64,000 nucleotides of DNA from Trebonia sp963777905 (GTDB taxonomy: Bacteria > Actinomycetota > Actinomycetes > Streptosporangiales > Streptosporangiaceae), in contig CAVZSM010000034.1 in the NCBI GenBank assembly GCA_963777905.1, forward strand, positions 54,584 through 118,583, in the 5' to 3' direction. Shown here one piece after another: positions 57,285 through 64,000 of the stretch. Every line of letters starts with the position of its first letter. Position 1 is the stretch's first letter. The notes beneath the pieces are model-generated. The model saw nothing but the letters and a program-made list of their open reading frames with translations. It made no database searches and was not told the DNA's origin. A program made the translations under genes and the position numbers.

Positions 57285-58019
57285 CTACAGGGTGATGGTG
57301 AGTCCGTCGCGGGCCTGCTCGAAGGATGTCTCATGGGAAACGTCGAGCATGTCGGCGGACATGTGGGTGAGGATGATGCGCCGGGCGATCGGCTGGTCCA
57401 GGTGGGCGTGGAGGTCGGCTAGCCGCAGGTGGTACGGGATGTGTTTGTCTCGGTAGTACGCCTCGGCGATGAGCAGGTCGGCATCCGCCGCTGCCTCGGC
57501 GATCGCGCCGGTCCACGCGGTGTCGCCTGTGTAGGCGATGGTCTTGCCAGCCAGGTCCAGGCGGAGGAGGAGGGCCGGGGCGCCGCTGGGGTGGTCTGCT
57601 TCCCAGGCCCGGGCGGCGACTCCGCATAGTGTCCTGCTGGTGCCCGGGGCGAGTTCAGTGACCTCGACGGCGAACCGGCGAGGCGTCGTCGAGGATCCAG
57701 GGAACAGGCATTCCATCGTGTCGGCTAGCCGGGTGGCCGTGCCGGGCGGTCCGACGACGGCAAGCGGCCTGGTGCGGCGGGAGAACTGTCCGTCGAGGAT
57801 CAGGAAGGGGAGCCCGCCGAAGTGGTCGCCGTGCAGGTGCGAGACGAACACCGCGGCGATCTCGCCGGGGTCGATCCCGAGCCGCTTCAGGGCGCTGAGT
57901 GTCGTGGCGCCGCAGTCCAGCAGCAGCGGGCTGCTGCCCGCTGGGCGCAGGTGGATGCATGCCTGGTACCGGCCGCCGCTGCCGAACGCGTCGCCGCTGC
58001 CGGCGAAGGTAACCGTGAC
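57285..58019 (-). pseudogene. MBL-fold hydrolase (RNase Z-like) without a canonical start codon
   Basis: Coding similarity begins with VTVTFAGSGDAFGSGGRYQACIHL at about 58019 and runs through the metal motif SHLHGDHFGG, YTGDTAW and ILTHMS to the stop at 57285. Between an in-frame TGA near 58075 and GTG 57851 there is no ATG, GTG or TTG. Starting at GTG 57851 would remove about 55 conserved residues, including the first strands of the fold. Either the start codon was lost (GTC 58017-58019 could descend from GTG) or a rare start is used. Labelled pseudogene with caution. Confidence 0.6.
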
Positions 58020-58048
58020 GCCGCGAGGTTGCGCCGGATAACCCGTCG

Positions 58049-58285
58049 TTACTCGCCCTCGTCGTACGTGACTTCATCCTGGTCTCTCTCCTTGCCCTCG
58101 TCCCACCACGGCTCGTCCTCGTTTTGGTCGTCTGGGACTTCCTGCCGCTGCTCGAGCACGTCGGCCTCGGGCGCCTCATCCGGGATCCGGGTGGACACGG
58201 AGGGCCGATCGCGGTCTTCGGCGTCGTGGTCCGCGTACTCGTCGTCGGCGTACTCGTCCTCGGGGTTAGTTTCGGTGTCAGCCAT
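58049..58285 (-). CDS. small acidic protein
   Basis: 78 aa from ATG 58285, about 40 percent Asp/Glu, no hydrophobic segment (MADTETNPEDEYADDEYADHD, EAPEADVLEQRQEVPDDQNEDEPWWDEG). Such acidic proteins with a PEADxLEQ stretch are common but uncharacterised in actinomycetes. Likely disordered. It lies between the MBL remnant and the DUF222 region. Confidence 0.5.
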   Translation of the reverse strand: MADTETNPEDEYADDEYADHDAEDRDRPSVSTRIPDEAPEADVLEQRQEVPDDQNEDEPWWDEGKERDQDEVTYDEGE

Positions 58286-58310
58286 GATTGCGAGTTTCGC
58301 ATGCCGTCGC

Positions 58311-58514
58311 TTAGCGCGCGACGAACACGATGCCTGGGGTGGGACACCAGCCGATGACCGGAGCATGGCCCGGGTCGTAGGACTCGACGTCGTATTCGTC
58401 GAGTTCGCCGATGTAATGCAGCCAGTCGCCGCCTCGGCTCGTGAAGATGCAGGCACGGCCGCCGCAGGCGGTGCAGAACGGCTCGAGCGCGTACTCGCCA
58501 TCGCCGGCCGGGCT
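58311..58514 (-). pseudogene. 67-codon open frame in phase with and directly after the DUF222-HNH stop
   Basis: Immediately after the TAG of the HNH gene the same frame continues SPAGDGEYALEPFCTACGGR and on to GWCPTPGIVFVAR, ending TAA at 58311-58313. The CTAC and later Cys, with acidic/aromatic spacing, look like a small zinc-ribbon protein, and codon positions look coding. There is no ATG, GTG or TTG inside the conserved part's upstream edge. It is either a start-less remnant of a separate gene or made by stop readthrough. Confidence 0.4.
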
Positions 58515-60078
58515 CTACCCGGCGCGGGTGGTGGGTGGTGAGTGGCTGTGCAGGACCTGCCCGTCGGGTCCGTAAGCGGTCGTGGTCCCGTCGGGGTGCA
58601 GGATGAGCCGCCAGCCGCGGCGGTGGATGCACACGTCGTGGTGGAACTGGCACAGCAGCACGCACTCACTCACGGCGGTCTTCCCGCCGTCGGCCTTGTG
58701 CTGCAGGTGGTGCACGTCGCACCAGGCGGCGGGTCTCCCGCAGCGCGGCCAGGCGCAGCCCCGGTCCCGCAGCTGGACGGCGCGGCGGATGCTGGCCGGG
58801 ATGGAGTCGGAGTAGCCGATGTCCAGCGGCAGCGACGGCGTGTTGTACGGCGGGGCGAGCAGGGTGGTGCGCAGCCAGCCGGCGATGCCGGCCGGGCCGG
58901 AGACGAAGTCGATGGCCAGCCGGGCGATGGCGTAGCGCAGCGCCTGCATCGCGTCGGGGGTGAACCGCTGGCGGGCCCGGCTCCGGGCGCGGGACGCGGC
59001 GCGGGGACCGCCGCCTGCGATACCCCACGAGTGGTGACTACCGTCCGGGCCCGCGTCGTCGTCGCCGCCGTCGCCGTCCGGGTCCGGGTCCGCGCCGTCC
59101 AGGGTGATGCCGGCCGCGGCCAGCGCGAGCGCGATGATCTTATCGACCACCCGCATGTCCGCGTGCCCGGTGACCACCGGTTCGGCCACCGCGTCGCAGG
59201 CGGCCGCCTCGGCGTCCTTGCCGGTCAGGTAGCCCGGCTCGCCGGCCGCGCCGCGCAGCCACACTTCCTCGGCCTCCGGCGCGCCGGGGCGCTGCCGCAG
59301 CTCCGGGAACGGGATGTGCACCGCGACATGGGTGTCCGCGCCCGCCCGGTCCGGCACCATCTTCGCGCCGATCAGCAGCTCACAGCCGGCCTGCAGCGCG
59401 TCGTGGAACCGCTGCCCCTCGGTGCGGGGATCCTCGGACCCGGCCTTCTTACCCAGCGCTTCCAGCACCGCCTGCACGGCGGCGGCGCATTCCGGGGTCA
59501 GGTTGCCGCGGATCACGCCCGCGCCGCCGAACGTGGTGCCGGCCTGCACGTACCGGTCGTCGAACCCGTCATCATCGGCGTCGGGCCGCGAGCGCGCGCC
59601 ACTTTTCCAGCGCGACCGCGGCGATCATCCGCAGATCATCCCGGGAGGCGCCCGCCTGAGCGGCCTGCACCAGGATCGTGATCGTCTCCGCGCGCAGCTC
59701 GGCCGGGAGCTTCTTCGTCCACTCGGCGATCGCCAGTGCCCACGACTTGGAGATGTCCTTGGCGGCCAGGGCGGCGGCCATATCGGGGTGGGCGCGCAGC
59801 AGCCGCATCTCCCGCATCTTGACCTTAGCGTCCCGCGGCGTCATGTCCGCCATCGCGGTCAGCCACGTCGCGGAGCTACCGTACCCGTCGCAGTCATGCG
59901 CGTCAGCAGCGTCAAACCGGGCCAGCACAGCGGCGTGCGCGGCGGTGAACGTCGCCTCGATCTCACCCAGCGACCGCAACACCGACCCGCACGCGGCGGC
60001 ATCCAGCTCCCCGGCACCCGGGCCGTTGAGGTAGTCCAGTCCGGCGCGCGTCATCCGCAGCGCATCGGCGACGCCCAT
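58515..60078 (-). pseudogene. DUF222-HNH endonuclease-like gene split by a frameshift
   Basis: Frame 1 from ATG 60078 holds the DUF222 helical domain (LRSLGEIEATFTAAHAAVLARFDAADAHDCDGYGSSATWL, RDAKVKMREMRLL) and stops at 59572. The continuation in another frame (RPDADDDGFDDRYVQAGTTFGGAGVIRGNLTPECAAAVQAVL) runs to the HNH site (RDRGCAWPRCGRPAAWCDVHHLQHKADGG, LLCQFHHDVCIH) and stop 58515. The break is in the GC run near 59587-59600; removing one base restores a single protein. Many actinomycetes carry many DUF222-HNH genes, some linked to mobile DNA. No mobile-element partner seen here. Confidence 0.82.
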
Positions 60079-60154
60079 CTGGCCACCCCCTCCCGGTTAT
60101 GCCGTGACCGATCGCCTGCCTCTCATCTCTCGCGCCTTCTTCTGGCCTACTACC

Positions 60155-60184
60155 AGAATAGCACACGTATTCTAGATAGCACAA
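60155..60184 (-). promoter_or_regulatory. candidate promoter of the DUF222-HNH gene
   Basis: On the minus strand TTGTGC, 18 bp, TATTCT. The -10 is one arm of an inverted repeat AGAATA-N7-TATTCT (60155-60173). It lies in an AT-rich island (about 60145-60205) unlike the surrounding DNA. Confidence 0.4.
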
Positions 60185-60257
60185 CTGATAGCATCAAAAT
60201 CTTTCAGGACGTTCGCGCAAGATAAATCGTTTGACCACCCCGGTTAGCGTCAGGAGC

Positions 60258-61268
60258 GTGGCCGAAGTACACGGCACATGAGACAAGCGCTTCGACGCCG
60301 TCCGGGTCGCGCTCGCGGAGTCGCTGGACGACGCGGACGTCGGCGCGTCGGCGGCTGTTTTCGTGGACGGTGAACCCGTCGCCGACCTCTGGGGCGGCTA
60401 CAAGGACGCGAAGAAGACCGAGCCCTGGGAACAGGACACGATCACCAACGTCTGGTCCACGACCAAGACGATGGTCGCGCTGAGCGCGCTGATTCTCGCC
60501 GACCGCGGCGACCTGGACCTTGACGCGCCGGTCGCCAGGTACTGGCCGGAGTTCGCGGCCGCGGGCAAGGAGCGAGTGCTCGTGCGGCACCTGCTGTCGC
60601 ATACCGCCGGCCTGCCGGAGTTCGACCCGCCCGTCGCGGTGGCCGACCTGTACGACTGGCGAGGGGCCACAACACGCTCGCGCGACAGGCCCCGCGCTGG
60701 GAGCCCGGAACGCTGGCCGGGTACCACTCGGTCACCCAGGGGTTCCTCGTCGGCGAGGTCGTAAGGAGGATCACCGGCCAGTCCCTGGCCACCTTCTTCG
60801 CGGAGCACATCGCGAAACCGCTCGGCGCCGACTTCCACCTCACCATGCCCGCCGGAGCCGGGCTCGACGAGCGCTTCGCGCCGGTCCTCGCCCCGCCGGA
60901 CGCACCGGACGGCGACCTAGTGGCAGCCCCGCCCGGCGACCAGGGTGCCGCGACAGGCGGGACGGCGATCCGGGTCAGCGACGGGAACAGCGTCGCCTGG
61001 CGGCGGGCGGAGATCCTGTCGGGGAGCGGGTACGGCAACGCGCGTTCGGTGGCGGCGGTGCAGTCGGTGCTCGCCTGCGGCGGCGAAGCCCGCGGCATCA
61101 GGCGGCTGTCACCGGAAGGCTGCGAGCGCGCAAGGGAGGCTGGGGGGCTCGACGGTCATGGTCGACCTCGACGCGCGCATGGCGGTGGCGTACGTGATGA
61201 ACCAGATGCTGCCGTCGGACTACCGGGGCCTCGGCATCGTGCTGGCGGCCTACGACGCGCTCGGGTAA
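60258..61268 (+). pseudogene. class C beta-lactamase-fold serine hydrolase, multiply disrupted
   Basis: GTG 60258 follows CAGGAG. Codon 8 is TGA (60279-60281) where the family motif HGTCDERF expects Cys. The frame then shows ASAAVFVDGEPVADLWGGY, the Ser-x-x-Lys site VWSTTKTMVAL and VRHLLSHTAGLPEF. It shifts near 60660 into WEPGTLAGYHSVTQGFLVGEVVRRITG, and again near 61135 into STVMVDLDARMAVAYVMNQML. Segments before the last shift are also missing compared with the family. At least four lesions make it a clear pseudogene. Confidence 0.85.
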
Positions 61269-61328
61269 GAACAGGACGTTCCCAGGGGCACCACGCGCCC
61301 GTTCCGAATAAAAGCTACCCTTCAACCC

Positions 61329-62345
61329 GTGGACCAGCACCTGATCGACCGCGCGATGGCGCTGCGGCAGGCGCTGGCGGAGGCGGGCGGTCTCGCGGCC
61401 ATCGACCGGTTCCTCAACGCGAACCGGAACATCCCGCGCGCCGACCGCGAGCTGCTGCTCGACTGGGCCGACGACGCGGTGCGCGGCGTCTTCGAGGTCC
61501 GCCGGGCTGACGCGGCCCCAACAGTGCTCAACCTCGTCGACGACCTCGAGTACCGCGTGTACGGCCTCGCCCAGTCGCCACCGCGGAACTCGTTCATCAT
61601 CGGCATGCTGCTACCGCTCGCCGACGATGACTCGGCATGGCTCGCCTCGGGGACCGAGTCGTTCCACCGGGAGACCGAGGCCAGGCAGCTCGCCCGGCTG
61701 GCGATGGAGATGGCCACGCGGGAGCCGGAACTGGTGTTTCGCAACCCGGAGAAGGTCAAGCAGGGCTGGGAGCACATGCGGCGGGACCGGGAGGAGTTCC
61801 TGGCGTTCTTCGGCACCGACGAGCTCGTGCTGCCCACGGCCGCGGCCGAAGGGCGGCTGAACGACTACTACCGGCAGCGGCGGGACGTGGCGCTGGCCGC
61901 GCGCGGCCGCCACCGGGCGGTCAGCGAGACCGGCGAGACCACGTTCGTGATGCCGGACGGGTTCTTCGAGTTCCGCACCGTCGGCGTCATCTACGACCCG
62001 ACGGACGGGTTCGTCGTGGTGCCGGAGTACGGGATGCTGCGGGCGATGTTCGCCAACCCGGCGCTCGCGGCCGACCGGGAGCACGCCAGCGTGCTGCGGG
62101 CGTACCTGCGCGAGGACTCGATCCCGCCGCTGCCGCTGCAGCGCCTCGCGGCGGCGTTCCCTCGCACCGTCGACGCTGTCTTCCAGCGGGTGCTCGGAAG
62201 CAAAAACTTCATTTGGATTCAGAACGGGCCCGGCCTTCTCCGCAAGCGCAAGCCAGGCCACTACGCGCGCGAGCCGCTCCCCGGGGTGGCTGTGCTCAGC
62301 GACCGGGTGGTCGAGCTGGCGCGGGCTACCGCTCGGGCGGGGTGA
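61329..62345 (+). CDS. conserved protein of unknown function, SEC-C-protein-like
   Basis: 338 aa from GTG 61329; TACCCT (61316-61321) ends 7 nt before it, suggesting a leaderless transcript. Segments such as WADDAVRGVFEVRR, APTVLNLVDDLEYRVYGL, FIIGMLLPLADDDSAWLASGTESFH and MATREPELVFRNPEKVKQGWEHMRRDREEFLAFFG resemble, from memory, SEC-C motif-containing actinobacterial proteins, but no Cys-rich SEC-C tail is present. No transmembrane segment. Its last 20 bp overlap the convergent TetR gene. Confidence 0.6.
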   Translation: MDQHLIDRAMALRQALAEAGGLAAIDRFLNANRNIPRADRELLLDWADDAVRGVFEVRRADAAPTVLNLVDDLEYRVYGLAQSPPRNSFIIGMLLPLADDDSAWLASGTESFHRETEARQLARLAMEMATREPELVFRNPEKVKQGWEHMRRDREEFLAFFGTDELVLPTAAAEGRLNDYYRQRRDVALAARGRHRAVSETGETTFVMPDGFFEFRTVGVIYDPTDGFVVVPEYGMLRAMFANPALAADREHASVLRAYLREDSIPPLPLQRLAAAFPRTVDAVFQRVLGSKNFIWIQNGPGLLRKRKPGHYAREPLPGVAVLSDRVVELARATARAG

Positions 62346-63153
62346 AGTCCGGGTCGAGCTCGATGAAGGCGTCGACCACGCCCATGTAGGCGAATGCCGC
62401 GAGCGTCCATTCGGCCGGCTGCCCGTGCAGGCCGGGACCGGGCAGCGGCGCGTTGAGCAGGGTGTCCACCAGGGCCGCCTCCCCGGAGTCGTCGCCGCCC
62501 GCGGCGGCGCGTACCTGTACGTTGCGCAGCGCCACGCTCTGCACCAGCAGGCCGCCGGCGAGCTGCATGTGCTCGATCGTCGCGGCCGGGTGGCGCATCC
62601 GCAGGCCAAGCTCCGCCGCCAGGAACCCGAACACCGCCACCAGCGAGTCCCTGGATACCCGTTGTGATTGTTCGAGGGCCGCGGCGATCTTCTGCCGCGC
62701 CTCGCCGCTGCGCGTGGAGCCGAGGGTCGCGGACAGCGCCATGTGCAGGCGCCACGTGCCGCTCTCGGTCAGCGCGGCGTAGTTCTGGGCGACGGTGAGG
62801 CGGACGATCTCGCACAGCAGCGCGCGGCGGCCCTCCGGGGAGCCGATCAGCTCCCTGTTGTCCTCGACAGCCTGCTTGAGCACGGTGAACGTCTCGGGGT
62901 CGAAGACGGGCCGGTCGTTGAACCAGTTGCCCGCGCCGGCCAGGTAGCACAGCAGGTCGTCGATGTACTCCTCGCGGTACGGCCACATCCGGTACGCCGA
63001 GCTACGCGGCACCCGCGCCCGCTGGATGATCTCCTCGACCCGCAGGTGCTCGATGGTCAGCGCGGCGCCGGACTCGATCGCCAGCTCCCGCCCTGCCTCG
63101 AGCATGCGCCGCCTGACTTCCTCCGCCGGCACTCGCTCCGGACGGGCAGCCAT
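62326..63153 (-). CDS. TetR-family transcriptional regulator (long form)
   Basis: 275 aa from ATG 63153. N-terminal HTH: VRRRMLEAGRELAIESGAALTIEHLRVEEIIQRARVPRSSAYRMWPYREEYIDDLL. The C-terminal ligand domain is large and helical (about 200 residues), beyond usual TetR length. A palindromic site about 75 bp upstream of the start suggests autoregulation. Target genes are not evident; the gene is convergent with the unknown protein gene. Confidence 0.82.
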   Translation of the reverse strand: MAARPERVPAEEVRRRMLEAGRELAIESGAALTIEHLRVEEIIQRARVPRSSAYRMWPYREEYIDDLLCYLAGAGNWFNDRPVFDPETFTVLKQAVEDNRELIGSPEGRRALLCEIVRLTVAQNYAALTESGTWRLHMALSATLGSTRSGEARQKIAAALEQSQRVSRDSLVAVFGFLAAELGLRMRHPAATIEHMQLAGGLLVQSVALRNVQVRAAAGGDDSGEAALVDTLLNAPLPGPGLHGQPAEWTLAAFAYMGVVDAFIELDPDFTPPER

Positions 63154-63225
63154 GACTCTCCCCCCACGTTTCGCGGATTTTCCCCAAAACGAGACATGAA
63201 CTTGTGTGTCCAGGACTACCGTACT

Positions 63226-63249
63226 TGAGACATTAAATATAGTGTCTCA
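63226..63249 (-). promoter_or_regulatory. palindromic operator upstream of the TetR gene
   Basis: TGAGACA and TGTCTCA arms separated by 10 AT-rich bp (63226-63249). A further GAGACATG half-site lies at 63191-63198. The AT-rich centre may include the regulator's own -10 region. Confidence 0.55.
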
Positions 63250-63282
63250 TACGAATGCGCGGATGGGGCGCTAGAGGGGACA

Positions 63283-63302
63283 CCGGGGCCTGTGGGCCCC
63301 GG
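63283..63302. other. GC-rich hairpin in a non-coding stretch
   Basis: CCGGGGCC-TGTG-GGCCCCGG forms an 8-bp stem. It lies downstream of the minus-strand oxidoreductase gene and could end its transcript, but no U-run follows. The rest of 63250-63391 is very GC-rich without a gene. Confidence 0.4.
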
Positions 63303-63391
63303 GCGGCCCTTAGGAGGGGGAGGGCCGGGGACCGGCCGGGCGCGGTGTAGTCGGCTCCGCGCCCGGCAGGCCTCGATCTCCCGCCCTCTCG

Positions 63392-63424
63392 CCTCCGATT
63401 CAGCCTCGATTCAGCCTCGATTCA
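63392..63424. repeat. 11-bp tandem repeat (3 copies) at the 3' end of the oxidoreductase gene
   Basis: Units ending in CGATTCAG: CTCCGATTCAG then CCTCGATTCAG twice. The last unit holds the stop codon of the minus-strand gene (63422-63424). Confidence 0.8.
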
Positions 63425-64000
63425 GTAAGCGACCGTGAACCGGGTCCTGTGGTGCTTGGGCTGGTCGATCTCGTCGACGAACGCCAGCGCGTAGTCCGCG
63501 CCCGAGATGTGAGACCTCCCGGCTTCGTCCCGCAGCAGCACGTCGCCGCCGACCCGGTATGCGCCCCGCGGCTCGCCGGGGACGTACGAACCGAACTCCT
63601 GGGCGGGCGACACGAAGAACCAGTCCACGCCGGTGGTGTCGGCGCGCAGCGCGTCGAGGGTGCTGGCGGCGCTGCCCGCCTCGGGCTTGAAGGCGTCGGG
63701 AAACTCCGGGGTATCGATCAGCCGCGGGCCGCCCTCGGCCACATTCAGCGAGGCCGCGCCGCCGACGACGCCGAGCCGCGTGCCGTGCGCGGCGCAGGCG
63801 CGCGTTAGCGCCGGAAAGGCGTCGATCAGCTTGACGTCCTCCGGGGTGGGCGCGAACCGGATGGAGATGACGATCACGTCCGCCTCGGCCGCGATCCGGT
63901 CGACGAGCGCCGCGTCGTGCACGGTGCCCTGGCGGAACTCGAGGTTCGCCGCTTGTGGCGCGCCGTCCGGGGTGCCGGACCTGGTGACGGAGATGACCCG
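63422..64000 (-). CDS. NAD(P)-binding oxidoreductase/epimerase-like protein (partial)
   Basis: At least 192 aa; the N-terminus is beyond the window. The visible frame starts RVISVTRSGTPDGAPQAANLEFRQGTVHDAALVDRIAAEADVIV, i.e. after the first Rossmann strand and glycine loop, then VISIRFAP, RLGVVGGAASLNVAEGGPRLIDTPEFP, VDWFFVSPAQEFGSYVPGEPRGAY, ISGADYALAFVDEIDQPKHHRTRFTVAY. This matches YwnB/NmrA-like atypical SDR proteins that act as NAD(P)H-dependent reductases or redox sensors. Confidence 0.85.
   Translation of the reverse strand, partial: RVISVTRSGTPDGAPQAANLEFRQGTVHDAALVDRIAAEADVIVISIRFAPTPEDVKLIDAFPALTRACAAHGTRLGVVGGAASLNVAEGGPRLIDTPEFPDAFKPEAGSAASTLDALRADTTGVDWFFVSPAQEFGSYVPGEPRGAYRVGGDVLLRDEAGRSHISGADYALAFVDEIDQPKHHRTRFTVAY

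Noticed and set aside
57285..60257. Prophage or integrative element in the decaying region
   Set aside because: No integrase, phage structural gene, tRNA attachment site or terminal repeats are seen.
1..64000. CRISPR arrays, tRNA or rRNA genes
   Set aside because: No regularly spaced repeat-spacer series was found; the repeats seen are head-to-tail minisatellites. No clover-leaf or rRNA sequence was recognised in the gaps by eye.

Overview
The window is high-GC DNA with the gene density, GTG/TTG start usage, leaderless-looking promoters (TAnnnT boxes 6-7 nt before a start codon) and protein families of an actinomycete. DUF574-type SAM methyltransferases, DUF222-HNH proteins, an F420-type LLM oxidoreductase, PolX and paaABCDE are all present, and the gene set suits Streptosporangiales or a related lineage. 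It looks chromosomal. I saw no rRNA, tRNA, CRISPR array, transposase, integrase or phage structural gene.

Layout. 0-12 kb: a double VOC protein, ThyX, a glutamine-amidotransferase-like protein without its nucleophile, a CcdA-like protein with a partner, a GT87 membrane glycosyltransferase, a large unknown membrane protein, PolX and a fadAB beta-oxidation pair. 12-24 kb: two DUF574 methyltransferases plus a degraded third copy, arsR-arsM, a small two-gene HicB-like (toxin-antitoxin-like) module, an orphan FtsX permease, an AlkA-like glycosylase, DUF899 and PRC-barrel-like proteins, a phosphotriesterase-family hydrolase and a frameshifted PCD-VOC gene. 22.7-28.3 kb: phenylacetate catabolism. 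A TetR gene and paaK diverge from paaABCDE, and an operator-like palindrome lies inside the shared promoter; the products activate phenylacetate to its CoA thioester and epoxidise the ring. 28.3-34 kb: two sensor kinases of one type, only one of them with a response regulator. 34-45 kb: HxlR with an MFS exporter, a broken 2'-5' RNA ligase, a cysteinyl-tRNA synthetase cassette between 94-bp direct repeats, an APH-like kinase, a NicC-like monooxygenase with an enoyl-CoA hydratase, a RelA/SpoT-like protein, an FAD oxidoreductase and an LLM oxidoreductase. 45-57 kb: ABC-F, a CBM48 protein, a MetE-like protein diverging from an SDR across twin operators, then FadR/GntR and a FAH-family enzyme followed by a complete branched-chain-type ABC importer in which LivM and LivG are fused. 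This last block reads as uptake and catabolism of one carboxylic or aromatic substrate. 57-61.3 kb: a decaying stretch (MBL gene without a start codon, frameshifted DUF222-HNH, multiply broken serine hydrolase). 61.3-64 kb: a SEC-C-like unknown, a TetR regulator with a palindromic operator, and an NAD(P)-binding protein cut by the window edge.

Two themes deserve most attention. First, two unrelated inserts (the two-gene module at 15.5-16.2 kb and cysS at 36.6-38.0 kb) share one architecture: plus-strand genes lie directly against the 3' end of a minus-strand gene, and a degraded copy of that 3' end sits on the far side of the insert. Second, short tandem repeats, mostly 15 bp, occur repeatedly at gene ends, gene junctions and one domain junction. 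They extend PaaB at its N-terminus, link LivM to LivG, and lie across the livK/livH junction.
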